From: Acidobacteriota bacterium
GTDB lineage: Bacteria > Acidobacteriota > Terriglobia > Terriglobales > Acidobacteriaceae
DNA: 54,447 nucleotides
Direction of reading: 5' to 3'
Assembly (NCBI GenBank): GCA_021778845.1
Contig: JAJYBU010000025.1
Span: forward strand, 1-54,447
Under the pieces are notes generated by a model. That model saw nothing but the letters and a program-made list of their open reading frames with translations, was not told the origin of the DNA and did no database searches. Both the position numbers and the translations under genes were made by a program. The first letter of the stretch is position 1; each line of letters opens with the position of its first letter. Positions 33,349 to 42,675 of this stretch are shown in pieces.

Positions 33349-34950
33349 TTAGTTGGCGCTGTTGGTCTCGGCGTCCATGTAAGCGACGTCAAAGAGGGTG
33401 CCCGGAACCGTTACGTTGATGTTGTCGATCTCAGTCCCCTGAGGTCCGCCGGTGGCGTTCTCGCCCTGTTGCGTTTGGGCCAGTGTGGGCGGATTCGGGG
33501 AGATTCCGGTGTAGAACGCGTGAACCTGGCCACCGTAGGCGGTGTAGACCTTGTAGTAGTTCTGCACCCAGCAGAGGCCCGTGAGGCTGCCGTAGTAGTA
33601 CTGATTCTGGTTGGTGTTGGGGTAGGGGACGGGAACTGCCGGTACCGAAGAGACGTTGGATTGGACGACAGCCGGAAGGACTGTGGTGGGTGGGGTTGCC
33701 GAGCCGGTAGTCGCCATGGTGAGGCAATTGTAGTTGCCAGCCTGGTCAGTGTAGCCCTGCGAGGAGAGCTCCTTTGCCGCGGTGGCGAAACGGACACCGG
33801 TGGAGCAGTTTGAGGAACCGATCCAAAGGGTGTTGCTATCGGCAAAGAGCATCTTGGTGTGGGTGCCGTCGGAGATGGGAAGGGGGGCACTGACCGAGTA
33901 GTTGGTGAGATTGACGGTGGTCAGGTTGCCGGCGAAGAGGCCTTTGTAGGCACCGCTTGTCTGAAGTTGCTGGCCGGCCAGATAGAGATAGGTCCCATCG
34001 GAGATCGAGGTCGTAGCTCCGCCGGGAATCGGAAGCGGATTGGCAATTCCTGTCGGCAGGGTGGCCAGGGGCGAAGGAGCTCCGGAGCTCAACGGATTGA
34101 CCGTGGGCACGAGGTTGATGTTGAGTTGCGCCATCTGGAGGAAGGTGACGCTGGAGGTGGTTCCACCGTTCTCCGCACCGGAGTTCAGCACGTAAGCCGT
34201 GGAGCCGTCGAGTGAGAAGCCTACGTTAACGGGGCGATCATAGGTGCCGGCGACAGGGACGACGCAGTATTGAGGGAGCAGAAGCGGTTCGCAGTCGACG
34301 TAGCCTGGAGGGAAGGTTGGATTGGCAACCTGAGGCAGCCGAACGATGCGATAGAGCGTGTTCGAGTTCTGGACCATCGCGAGCACGACGCTGAAGCCGG
34401 GGTCCATGATGACCTTGTTGACGCCGGGAAGATTCAGGTCGTAGGTGGTGCCGCCGGTGGAAAACACGAGCAGGCCTGCCTGCTGTGCGGCACCGGCAAA
34501 GGCGATGCCGAGCGGTGAGGCTGCCGCGGAGGGGGGAGCTGCGGCAAAGTTGGCGACGGCTCCGCTGGCGGTCTCCTTGCTATAGTTGATGGCGGTCAGA
34601 TTGCCATCGGTGTAGGAGAGGACGTAGCCGGTGGTCTGCTCGGGGAAGTTGATGATGCTGATCGGCTCGGCTTCGGAGTAGCCGGAGATGCTGAAGATCT
34701 GCTGGGTGTTCTGGATGTTGCCGCGCAGATCGCGCAAGCCGTCCAGAATCTCCAGGCCGCCTGAACTTCCGTTGGAAGTGTAGGCCGCGAGGACGCGTTG
34801 GAGCATCTGGCTGGGAGGAACGGGGCGTCCAGAGTAGCCGTATTCGGGAGTTTTGTAGAGCACGACAACGCCGCAACCTGAGAGAGCCAGTGTGGCCGCG
34901 GCCAAAAGGAGGCCCGACGCAATCAGGGCTGAGAAACTTCTTATCTTCAA
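33349..34950 (-). CDS. Lipoprotein with beta-propeller-like repeats, unknown function
   Basis: The start is a TTG at 34950 with GGAG nine bases upstream, giving MKIRSFSALIASGLLLAAAT and then LALSGCGVV, a lipoprotein signal with the lipobox LSGC; a TTG at 34965 is also in frame. After the signal the protein (533 residues) is rich in short beta motifs (SISGYSEAEPISIINFPEQ, TTSISDGTYLYLAGQQLQ, VNVGFSLDGSTAYVLNSG), the style of YVTN/NHL-type propellers. There are several Cys (CEPLLLPQYCVV and GSSNCSTGV). It may bind a ligand on the outer membrane. It is followed directly by the bshB1-type gene and faces the metF fusion gene divergently. Confidence 0.7.
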   Translation of the reverse strand: MKIRSFSALIASGLLLAAATLALSGCGVVVLYKTPEYGYSGRPVPPSQMLQRVLAAYTSNGSSGGLEILDGLRDLRGNIQNTQQIFSISGYSEAEPISIINFPEQTTGYVLSYTDGNLTAINYSKETASGAVANFAAAPPSAAASPLGIAFAGAAQQAGLLVFSTGGTTYDLNLPGVNKVIMDPGFSVVLAMVQNSNTLYRIVRLPQVANPTFPPGYVDCEPLLLPQYCVVPVAGTYDRPVNVGFSLDGSTAYVLNSGAENGGTTSSVTFLQMAQLNINLVPTVNPLSSGAPSPLATLPTGIANPLPIPGGATTSISDGTYLYLAGQQLQTSGAYKGLFAGNLTTVNLTNYSVSAPLPISDGTHTKMLFADSNTLWIGSSNCSTGVRFATAAKELSSQGYTDQAGNYNCLTMATTGSATPPTTVLPAVVQSNVSSVPAVPVPYPNTNQNQYYYGSLTGLCWVQNYYKVYTAYGGQVHAFYTGISPNPPTLAQTQQGENATGGPQGTEIDNINVTVPGTLFDVAYMDAETNSAN

Positions 34951-35132
34951 CGTGAACCACTCCAAACGTCAGCCGCCAGGTGCGCGGGGATTGCAATTTC
35001 TACGCCAAGTATAACAGGGCAAACCGCGCATTCTGGCACGGGTTCGGGGTGCAGGACGGGCGGCGAAGGAACCGGGCGCGTTATACGATTGAAGATCAGG
35101 CAACTCGAAGGACTTGACCGGACAGGAGATCG

Positions 35133-37040
35133 ATGGCGGCTGCAACGGATAAGCTTTTCGCGGGCGGAACGGTGCTATGCGATGGCGCCATGGGGACGAT
35201 GCTGTATAGCTGCGGGGTGTTCATCAATCGCAGCTACGACGAATTGAATGTGACGCAACCGGAGATGGTGCGCGCGGTGCACCAGCAGTACCTGCAGGCG
35301 GGCGCGGAAATCATTGAGACGAATACGTTTGGCGCGAATAGTTTCCGACTGGAGCGGTTCGGGCTGAGGGAGAAGGTGGGCGAGTTCAACCGTGCGGGCG
35401 CGGCGATTGCGCGGCAGTGCGTGGACGCGATACGCGAGAAACAGGGAACGCAGGCGTATGTTGCCGGGGCGGTGGGTTCGCTGGGGTTGAGGCTGGAGCC
35501 GCTGGGTAAGACGAGCCTGGAGGAAGCACGGGCGGCGTTTGCGGAACAGATTGCGGCGCTAGCCGAGGGAGGGGCAGACCTGCTGATTCTGGAGACGATG
35601 ATGTCGGTGGATGAGGCGGAACAGGCGGTGCTGGCGGCGCGCGAGGTGGCTCCGCAGTTGAAGGTTGTGGTGCTGTTCACGGTGGATGAGGAGGCGAATT
35701 GCCTGGACGGCAGCAGCCCCGAGGTTGCTGCAGCGCGGATGACGGCGATTGGCGCGGATGCTGTGGGCTGCAACTGCAGCACCGGGCCGGCGACGGTATT
35801 GAGTGCGGTGGAGCGGATGCGGGCGGCGACGACGCTGCCGATTGTTGCGATGCCGAATGCGGGGATGCCGCGCAATGTCGAGGGGCGGAATATTTATATG
35901 ACGTCGCCAGAGTATATGGGGAGCTTTGCGCGGAAGTTTGTGCGCGCGGGTGCAAGCTGGGTGGGCGGCTGCTGTGGAACAACGCCGGCGCATATTCGCG
36001 CGATGCGCAGCGCGTTGAGGGCGATGGAGGCGCAGGACGCGGGCGAGACGGCGGTGGCACGGGTGAGCGCTTCGGGTGCGGGCGTGGGGAAAGATGTTGC
36101 GCGGGAGGCTGGGGTTGAGGCTGGGATTGAGCCACCGCCGCTGCGGGAGCGGTCGCACATTGGCGAGTGCATTGCGAAGGGCAAGTTTGTGACGATGGTG
36201 GAGATTGTTCCGCCCAAGGGCTTCGACTGCTCGAAGGAACTGGCCGGGGCGGCGCTGCTGGCGCGGTATGGCGTGGATGCGATTAATGTGCCGGACTCGC
36301 CGCGGGCCAGTGCGCGGATGAGCGCGCAGAGCCTGTGCGTGCAGATCCAGCAGAAGGTTGGGATCGAGACGATTCTGCACTACACGTGCCGCGACCGGAA
36401 TGTGCTGAGCATTCAGAGTGATTTGCTGGGCGCGGCTTCGATCGGGCTGAAGAATATTCTTTGCCTTACCGGTGATCCGCCGAAGATGGGGAACTATCCG
36501 GATGCGACCGCGGTGTTCGACGTTGACGCGATTGGGCTGGTGAATATTGTGCATGGGCTGAATCAGGGGCTGGATATTGGACGGAATCCGATTGGGGGAT
36601 CGACGGGCTTCACGATCTCGGTCGCGGCGAATCCGGGAGTGCATGATGTTGAGCATGAGGTGCGGCGGTTCGCGTACAAGGTGGAGGCGGGCGCGGAGTT
36701 TTGTATTACGCAGCCGGTCTTCGATCTGAAGCTGCTGGAGGATTTCCTGCGGCGCATTGAGGGGTTCCGGATTCCGGTGATCGCGGGCATCTGGCCGCTG
36801 ACGAGTCTCCGCAATGCGGAGTTCATGAAGAACGATCTGCGCGTGTCGATGCCGGATGAGATTCTGGCGCGCATGGCGGCGGCGCCGGACAAGGATGCGG
36901 CGCTGGCCGAGGGCGTGGTGATTGCAAGGGAGATGCTGGAGAGCGTGCGCGGTGAGGTGCAGGGCGTACAGGTGAGCGCGCCGTTTGGGAAGTACACGCT
37001 GACCACTGAGGTGCTGGGGCTGAACGAGGAGACGGAGTGA
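35133..37040 (+). CDS. Bifunctional homocysteine S-methyltransferase / methylenetetrahydrofolate reductase
   Basis: The 635-residue protein fuses two enzymes of methionine synthesis. Residues 1-300 are a homocysteine methyltransferase: VLCDGAMGTMLY, ETNTFGANSFRL, GCNCSTGPATV, and the zinc ligands in GGCCGTTPAHIRAM. Residues about 340-635 are a MTHFR: MVEIVPPKGFDCSKELAGAA, ILHYTCRDRNVLSIQSDLLG, LCLTGDPPKMGNYPDATAVF, and QPVFDLKLLEDFL. The fusion resembles YitJ-type proteins. The methyl donor for the first half is not clear. GGAG stands 8-10 bases upstream of the ATG. It overlaps xseB by one base. Confidence 0.93.
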   Translation: MAAATDKLFAGGTVLCDGAMGTMLYSCGVFINRSYDELNVTQPEMVRAVHQQYLQAGAEIIETNTFGANSFRLERFGLREKVGEFNRAGAAIARQCVDAIREKQGTQAYVAGAVGSLGLRLEPLGKTSLEEARAAFAEQIAALAEGGADLLILETMMSVDEAEQAVLAAREVAPQLKVVVLFTVDEEANCLDGSSPEVAAARMTAIGADAVGCNCSTGPATVLSAVERMRAATTLPIVAMPNAGMPRNVEGRNIYMTSPEYMGSFARKFVRAGASWVGGCCGTTPAHIRAMRSALRAMEAQDAGETAVARVSASGAGVGKDVAREAGVEAGIEPPPLRERSHIGECIAKGKFVTMVEIVPPKGFDCSKELAGAALLARYGVDAINVPDSPRASARMSAQSLCVQIQQKVGIETILHYTCRDRNVLSIQSDLLGAASIGLKNILCLTGDPPKMGNYPDATAVFDVDAIGLVNIVHGLNQGLDIGRNPIGGSTGFTISVAANPGVHDVEHEVRRFAYKVEAGAEFCITQPVFDLKLLEDFLRRIEGFRIPVIAGIWPLTSLRNAEFMKNDLRVSMPDEILARMAAAPDKDAALAEGVVIAREMLESVRGEVQGVQVSAPFGKYTLTTEVLGLNEETE

Positions 37041-37327
37041 TGGCGAACTTTGAGGATCAACTGGCGGAGTTGGAGAAGGTCGTCGAGCGGCTGGAACGCG
37101 GCGATCTGACGCTGGAGGAGAATGTCAGCCTGTTTGAGCGCGGCGTGTATCTGTCGAACGCGTGCAAGGCTCAGCTCTCAAGCGCGGAGAGCCGCATCCA
37201 GGTGCTGCTGGAGCCGGAAGATAACGGTCAGACGCGAGTGGAGGATCTGGCCGTCGCGGTGGCGGACGAAGAGGGGGATGATGAGGAGTTTGATGTGGAG
37301 TTTGATGCGGATGAAGATGAGGGCTAG
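37040..37327 (+). CDS. xseB: Exodeoxyribonuclease VII small subunit
   Basis: XseB binds the large subunit XseA to degrade single-stranded DNA into oligonucleotides. The 95-residue protein has the family core FEDQLAELEKVVERLERGDL, then TLEENVSLFERGVYL and CKAQLSSAESRIQVLL. A C-terminal tail of about 25 residues is strongly acidic (DEEGDDEEFDVEFDADEDEG). The ATG at 37040 overlaps the stop of the upstream gene (TGATG) and has GGAG before it. XseA is not in the window. Confidence 0.92.
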   Translation: MANFEDQLAELEKVVERLERGDLTLEENVSLFERGVYLSNACKAQLSSAESRIQVLLEPEDNGQTRVEDLAVAVADEEGDDEEFDVEFDADEDEG

Positions 37328-37802
37328 CCAGGTGTCTGTCGGGCATAGATTGATGACGGCGCGTCCAGCGTGAGGGCGGGTTCTGTTTAGGTTCTAGTTC
37401 GGGGCTGGATCTTCATTCCTGCAACGGTCAACCAGCCACTGCTGTTTCCCCCATCGCTTCAAGGATGGGTTTCCGAGGGCCAGCTGGAGATGAAGGGCGT
37501 TCTCACCCAGTCCCGTTCGCTGATTGAAGCTGGGCCGACGAACTTGACCAATCAAGTTATTGTGGCGTCGGGGTGTCGTTGGAATTCAATTTGCATCGCT
37601 GGATGAAAGACTGAGCCAGTAGAACCTCGCCTAACGATGAATGCTTATCGACAGGCGATGCTGATCTTCGTTTACAGCCTGATCCTTCTTCCGATGGGTG
37701 CGCCATTGGGATGCGCTGGAGTCTTAGTTCGTCAAGCACTGGCCTGAAGCCACGACGCGCATGTTTGGCACCTCGGTAGCCGGGGCTTCGAGAAGGCGCG
37801 TG
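37328..37802. other. 475-base gap with no recognised gene
   Basis: This gap, between xseB and the small secreted protein gene, has less coding signal than the neighbours. The only frame of interest is 37637-37747 on the plus strand, encoding 36 residues (MNAYRQAMLIFVYSLILLPM then GAPLGCAGVL and a short end), a hydrophobic stretch followed by Gly/Cys; it has no ribosome site. It may be a remnant of a membrane protein. No terminator or promoter is clear. Confidence 0.3.
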
Positions 37803-38273
37803 TCAGTAGAGATTGCCGGCGACCTCTTCGGCTGCCTGCTCCAGCAAAGATTGCCGCATGGCATGTGACAGCGTGGTTGAGGGCTTGCCGGTGATGGTGA
37901 GGCGCACGGCGAAGTAAAGGTTGCGCGCGCGGCCGCTTACGATGTCAGTTATTTCATTAGGCGGATGGTTCTGGGTGCAGAAGACGGCCTCATTGCCGAT
38001 GCCCGGCAGCTTCATACTGTTTGGCGGACAGATGGAGTGGTCAGAGGCTGTGATGCTGATTTCGAGCACTGAAGTGGCTGCGCCCTGTTGGAGGGTGAAG
38101 GCGCAGGTGCTGTCGCCAGCGGGGAGGATCCTGGTGGCCACGGCCACCGGGCCGCTGAGCAGCTCCGCGGCTGTGCCCTCGGTGAGCCATGGGCAAGGGG
38201 CTGTTTGCGCCCGGGCCACGAAGCACAGTGATAGCGTCGCGAGTACACAAAGCAGGCGTAGCGTGATCATCAT
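37803..38273 (-). CDS. Small secreted protein with paired cysteines, unknown function
   Basis: The 156-residue product has a signal peptide (LRLLCVLATLSLCFVARA) and then an alpha-beta domain with Cys in APCPWLTEGTAAELL, STCAFTLQQ, HSICPPNSM and EAVFCTQNH, probably forming disulfides. I do not recognise a family. The first two Met codons are adjacent (38273 and 38270). It overlaps the CRTAC1 stop by four bases, so it is probably the last gene of the redox cluster and translationally coupled. Confidence 0.65.
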   Translation of the reverse strand: MMITLRLLCVLATLSLCFVARAQTAPCPWLTEGTAAELLSGPVAVATRILPAGDSTCAFTLQQGAATSVLEISITASDHSICPPNSMKLPGIGNEAVFCTQNHPPNEITDIVSGRARNLYFAVRLTITGKPSTTLSHAMRQSLLEQAAEEVAGNLY

Positions 38274-40174
38274 GAGACCTTCAGCTTTGCAGGAGTAAGC
38301 GGACCGGATTTAAGAACTTTGCCGCCCTCCTGGATGACGTAAAGCTGGTTGACGTTAAGGTCTTTGAGCACATCGACCTGCCCGCTCAACCAGCGGATTT
38401 CGACCGTGTCGACTTTCTTTGCCTGATCGAGACCGAAGTGCATCCGCAGATCATTTTGCGAAAAGTAACTACCACCACTGCGCAGTTCGTCGGTCTGCGT
38501 CAGCGGCTTGGTGGCCGTCGGCACGGTCATAGCTGTGACGGTGATGCGACTGCCGATGCCGGATCGATTGGACTTCACGCCAACCAATTTAATCTTCAGC
38601 CAGTTACGCTTGAGGGTAGTGTCGCAGCGGAGCAGTTGCGGAATGGTGTTGATGCAGTTGACTGCGATGTCGATTGAGCCATTGTTGTTGTAGTCGCCGA
38701 AGGCACAGCCGCGTGCGGAAGCTCTCTCGAGAATGCCGGGGCCGCCTTGAGCCGTAACATCCTCAAAGCGACCGTTCTGGAGGTTGCGATAGAGGTATTT
38801 GTGCTCGGCATACTTCAGGTCCGCTTTGGATTTGTCGACTTCGGGATAGACGTGGCCGTTGGACATCAGAATATCCAGCCAGCCGTCGTTATCCAGATCG
38901 AAGAAGCCGACGCCCCAGCCGAGCAGGCGGGTATTTTCACCTAGCCCGCTAGGGTAGGTGTGGTCTTCAAAGATAGCTTTGCCGAGGTTGGTGTAGAGCG
39001 AATCGGTGTCTCCGGCAAAGTTCGTCTTCACGATGTCCATGTTTCCGTTGTTGTTGTAATCGCCAATCGAAACGCCCATGCCGGCCTGGGGTTTGGCTTC
39101 TGCAGAGAGCGCTGCTCCGGCTTCAATTGCGATGTCGCGGAAGGTACCGTCCTGTTGATTCTGATAGAGGGTTGCGGGCGCGGAGTCGTTAGCGACGTAG
39201 ATGTCGGGCCAACCATCGCCGTCGAGGTCGGAGGCCGCAACACTTAGTCCGTAAGTCCCGACTGCGGTCCACATGCCGGCCTTTTCACTGACGTCGGTGA
39301 AGACTCCCTTGCCGTCGTTGTGATAGAGGATGTTCTTTCCACCGGGCAGGCCAGGAGGTCCGCAGGCGACGAGCATTCCCTTGTAGGTGCAGGGGCCGTC
39401 CTCGGGGAGGGGCGCGGTCTTCAGGTCGAGGTCGACATAGTTGGCAACGAAAAGATCGAGGTTCCCATCCTTGTCGTAGTCGACAAATGTGCATCCGGTA
39501 TTCCAACGAATCTTTGGACCGGGTTGGATAAGGCCTGACTGCTCAGTGACGTCGGTGAACGTACCATTCCCGTTGTTCCGATACAGGACGTTCTGGCCGT
39601 AGTAGGTGACGAAAAGATCGTCGTTGCCGTCGTTGTTATAGTCGCCTACGCAGCAGGCCTGGCCCCATCCGGTCTTATGCTCCAGTCCTGTACCTTTGGT
39701 GACATCGGTGAAGGTGCCGTCGCGGTTGTTCTTGAAGAGATGACAGCGGGGTTCCTGGCCAGCGGGAAACCCTTCGAGCCGCCATCCATTGACCAGGAAG
39801 ATATCCTGCCAGCCGTCGTTGTCGTAGTCGTAGAACGCGAGCCCGCAGCCGGTAGTTTCGAGGAGATATTTGTTGGTGAACTCTCCGCCGTAGATGGTCT
39901 TGACGTTAAGGCCGGACTGGGCGGCGACATCGACGAAGCTGACGCCAAGGGGTGTGCCTTCGATGGGTGATCTGGGCCCGGGCGGCGGAGGCGCGGCCTT
40001 GGCATCATAGTTGCGCTCCTGCGGCCCGATCTTGCTCTGCGGAGATGCGTTTTGCGGCCCCGCCATCTGCTGCCGCACAGGCGCCGCAATAGCAAGGATG
40101 TCAGCAAAGGGCAGCACCAGCGCCGTGCGGCTCAGCGAGCGGATAAATTTGCGGCGATTCAGTTGGTTGATCAC
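38270..40174 (-). CDS. CRTAC1 family protein (Tat signal, FG-GAP/VCBS repeats, ASPIC/UnbV domain)
   Basis: The GTG-started 634-residue protein begins with a twin-arginine signal (NRRKFIRSLSRTALVL) so it is folded before export. It then has about seven Ca-binding-like repeats (DYDNDGWQDIFLVNG, DYNNDGNDDLFVTYYG, DYDKDGNLDLFVANY, DLDGDGWPDIYVAND, DYNNNGNMDIVKTNF, DLDNDGWLDILMSNG, DYNNNGSIDIAVN) of the integrin-like FG-GAP type, and ends in an ASPIC/UnbV domain (KIKLVGVKSNRSGIGSRITV, MHFGLDQAKKVDTVEIRW). CRTAC1 homologues often accompany multihaem cytochromes and TPR proteins. It overlaps the cytochrome gene by four bases (GTGA). Ligand or enzyme activity is not known. Confidence 0.92.
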   Translation of the reverse strand: MINQLNRRKFIRSLSRTALVLPFADILAIAAPVRQQMAGPQNASPQSKIGPQERNYDAKAAPPPPGPRSPIEGTPLGVSFVDVAAQSGLNVKTIYGGEFTNKYLLETTGCGLAFYDYDNDGWQDIFLVNGWRLEGFPAGQEPRCHLFKNNRDGTFTDVTKGTGLEHKTGWGQACCVGDYNNDGNDDLFVTYYGQNVLYRNNGNGTFTDVTEQSGLIQPGPKIRWNTGCTFVDYDKDGNLDLFVANYVDLDLKTAPLPEDGPCTYKGMLVACGPPGLPGGKNILYHNDGKGVFTDVSEKAGMWTAVGTYGLSVAASDLDGDGWPDIYVANDSAPATLYQNQQDGTFRDIAIEAGAALSAEAKPQAGMGVSIGDYNNNGNMDIVKTNFAGDTDSLYTNLGKAIFEDHTYPSGLGENTRLLGWGVGFFDLDNDGWLDILMSNGHVYPEVDKSKADLKYAEHKYLYRNLQNGRFEDVTAQGGPGILERASARGCAFGDYNNNGSIDIAVNCINTIPQLLRCDTTLKRNWLKIKLVGVKSNRSGIGSRITVTAMTVPTATKPLTQTDELRSGGSYFSQNDLRMHFGLDQAKKVDTVEIRWLSGQVDVLKDLNVNQLYVIQEGGKVLKSGPLTPAKLKVS

Positions 40175-42456
40175 TGTTGTCCTGCTGTCTTGTTGGAGGA
40201 TTTCATGGGTTGCATGGATTCGGAGTGTACGTGCCAGGGTACGCTCTCATTTCTTAGCTCGGGATGTTGGCGCAGGTAGTCGAGCGAATAGGTCGGTGCG
40301 CCCGGGTCGATGCGCTCCATAGCATATTGAGCCGATTCGTTCGCGGCCTGCTGCTTCATGCCGAGGCGATGATAGAGAATCGCAAGGTTGTAGTGCGCTG
40401 CGAGATCATCGGGATCGACGGCCTGCAAGGCCTTGAAGGTGGCAACAGCTTCCTCGACGCGGTGCTGCTGATAGTACGAGATGCCGAGTTCGCGAAGAGC
40501 ATCGCGGGCCTGCGGATATTGCGCGATGACCTCCTTCAGATCAGCGATGGACGCTTCAGAGTGGCGCTCACGGCGCTCGACGATCGCCAGATAATAGAGT
40601 GCACGGGCGTCGTGGGGCTGGAGGACGAGGGCCTTTTCGAGCGGCGCGCGCGCCTCTTTGTATTTTTCCCATTCGATGTAGTTCAACCCAAGATTGACGT
40701 AGCCATCCTTATAGTCGGGACGAAGCTCTACGACGTGTTCGAAGGCGTGCATCGCGTCGTCATACTGAAGTTCGCCCAGGTAGCCGATGCCCACGTTGTT
40801 CCAGCGCATCCAGTCAGGGTTGTCGTTAGGCATGGGTGGTGCGACGGCGTTGGCGCCGATGTTCAGGGTTCGCGTTCGGGAGGCCATTTCGACGACGGGA
40901 TAGTCGGGATGATTGGGGCCGAAGACATTGTTGAGGTAGGTCTGACGGAAGTGGCGATAGTCCACGGCGGCCTTGATGCTGATGGGCCCGGTAATATTGG
41001 CCGGCAGATGGAACTGATAGCGCACCAGCGCGGACTGGCCGGCCTGAATTGTGTTGTCGTAAGCGACAGAGTGGATCGTCCACACCTTGTGGCTATCGAC
41101 GAAGCTTCCTTCGCTGTTGACGGGGCGGTTGGTAAAGCTGTGCGCGCCAGGATCGAGTGTTCCGTCAGGCTTGAGGAAGCCACTCTGATAGAGCGTACGG
41201 CCAGCTTCATCGGTGACAGTGAAGGAAACCCATGCTTCGTATAGGTCACGCACTTCGGGGATCAGGGAGTGGCCGATGTTCTTGCTCTGGACAACGACAT
41301 AAACTTCGAGGGTGTCTTTCGGCGCGATGTTGAAGGGAACCGATCCGGCGGGCGCGATGAGCGGGTCGTTGTCAGAGGGTGCGCCGTCGTGGCTGATCCG
41401 GAGGCCGAAGATATCGACGTTGAGATAGTTGCCGGTCTTGAGGAACTCGATGGTTTTGTCGAGTTGTTCGTTGAATCCGTAGTAGAACGGCACTGCGGTG
41501 TTGCCGGCAGGCCAGCGATGAGAGGCAAACATTCCATTCTTGGCACCGGGCTCAGGAAGGGTGATTGCTGCACGCTTCATGTGGCAGCCCTGACAGGTGG
41601 TGTAGTCTGCGGCGTAAAAGACCAGCGGATTTTGCTTTGAAAATTTTGAGGTCTGCCACTCGTCGTAGGTGGTGAAGGCGCGAATCCACTTGTAGTCGTT
41701 TAGCATGACCGGGAAATTTGCCTTGTGGCAGGCAAGGCAGAATACGGGCGATTGGTAGAACGGTTGCATGACGGCCTGGGAATGGCGGTCGAGGTGCATG
41801 AGGATCTGCATGTCCGGGACCGTGCCGGGAATGCGATGACCCTGCTCGTCGACCATTACCGCGGGCACTCCCATGACGTAGCTTCCGTTGCCCAGTTTAG
41901 TGCCTGTGCTCTGGATGGAATGGCAGACGGTGCAGGTGATGCCGTCGCGATCGAAGCTGCGATCGCCGGTGGCGCTGGCGTCGAGGCCACCGGAGAGGAC
42001 GGCAATCGGGTTGTGGCAACTATCGCAGTGGCGGGCGAACGCAATCCCTTTCTCGTGAATCAGGAGGTTCACACTGGTGCGATAAAACGGGGTGCGAAAG
42101 GAGTTGGAGTGGAGCGCCTGACGCCACTGGTGATACGCCTCCTTATGGCAGTGGCCGCAGTATTCAGCGGAAGGGAAGGCCCCGGGCTGAATGAAGTCGT
42201 TGCCCTCAACGGCGGCGTTGCCAGGCAGCGAGATGTCGTTGGGCGCAAATTGAAATTTGTAGGTCTCCCGGACGTGATCGGCGTATGCCTTGCGGGCTGG
42301 ATCCTCCGGTTGGGCAGGGGAGGGCTTAGTCGTCGCAGATGGCTGGGTGCCCGGGTAGGCGCTTTGTTGGGCTGCCTCGATACCAGACCAAAGGAATGCA
42401 GACGCGCCGCCGCACAGGAGAAAGAGAAGAAGCGTGTGCCTTGCTAAGGAGTTCAT
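40171..42456 (-). CDS. Five-haem c-type cytochrome with C-terminal TPR repeats
   Basis: The 761-residue exported protein has a signal segment (LLLFLLCGGASAFLW) and five CxxCH haem motifs at residues 100-104, 144-148, 175-179, 240-244 and 288-292 (CGHCH, CDSCH, CTVCH, CLACH, CQGCH). A beta-rich middle part follows, then three or more TPRs from about residue 560 (NNVGIGYLGELQYDDAMHAF, YVNLGLNYIEWEKYKEARA, REARDALRELGISYY-like ARDALRELGISYYQQHRVEE). This architecture suggests an electron carrier that also binds a partner protein. It is the middle gene of a minus-strand cluster with the CRTAC1 protein. Cytochrome c554-like, but not assigned to a substrate. Confidence 0.9.
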   Translation of the reverse strand: MNSLARHTLLLFLLCGGASAFLWSGIEAAQQSAYPGTQPSATTKPSPAQPEDPARKAYADHVRETYKFQFAPNDISLPGNAAVEGNDFIQPGAFPSAEYCGHCHKEAYHQWRQALHSNSFRTPFYRTSVNLLIHEKGIAFARHCDSCHNPIAVLSGGLDASATGDRSFDRDGITCTVCHSIQSTGTKLGNGSYVMGVPAVMVDEQGHRIPGTVPDMQILMHLDRHSQAVMQPFYQSPVFCLACHKANFPVMLNDYKWIRAFTTYDEWQTSKFSKQNPLVFYAADYTTCQGCHMKRAAITLPEPGAKNGMFASHRWPAGNTAVPFYYGFNEQLDKTIEFLKTGNYLNVDIFGLRISHDGAPSDNDPLIAPAGSVPFNIAPKDTLEVYVVVQSKNIGHSLIPEVRDLYEAWVSFTVTDEAGRTLYQSGFLKPDGTLDPGAHSFTNRPVNSEGSFVDSHKVWTIHSVAYDNTIQAGQSALVRYQFHLPANITGPISIKAAVDYRHFRQTYLNNVFGPNHPDYPVVEMASRTRTLNIGANAVAPPMPNDNPDWMRWNNVGIGYLGELQYDDAMHAFEHVVELRPDYKDGYVNLGLNYIEWEKYKEARAPLEKALVLQPHDARALYYLAIVERRERHSEASIADLKEVIAQYPQARDALRELGISYYQQHRVEEAVATFKALQAVDPDDLAAHYNLAILYHRLGMKQQAANESAQYAMERIDPGAPTYSLDYLRQHPELRNESVPWHVHSESMQPMKSSNKTAGQQ

Positions 42457-42528
42457 GATCGTAGGGACTGTAGCCTTAGTTGCTTGGGAGGTTGCAAACT
42501 TTTAGAGTCTGGTGACCGTAGCGACGAT

Positions 42529-42569
42529 GTGGGTAGGAAGAAGATACACCTACCTACCTTCTTCCCCAC
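42529..42569 (-). promoter_or_regulatory. Imperfect hairpin in the TPR-cytochrome gap
   Basis: GGAAGAAG (42536-42543) pairs with CTTCTTCC (42558-42565), framed by GTGGG and CCCAC. No T-tract follows on the minus strand, so it is not an obvious terminator; it could be an intercistronic stability or attenuation element in the 219-base gap (42457-42675). Confidence 0.35.
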
Positions 42570-42675
42570 GGACGTGCACGTCTCGCTGTCGCGGATTATA
42601 CCGAGGCTGTCTAAGCGATGTATACACAATCACAGGAGCGGCTCGAAGAAGCAGCAATGACATTTGGTGAATCAT

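Noticed and set aside
34951..35132. Possible SAM riboswitch before the methionine-pathway fusion gene
   Set aside because: I looked for SAM-I/SAM-II type core sequences and stems upstream of 35133 and found none.
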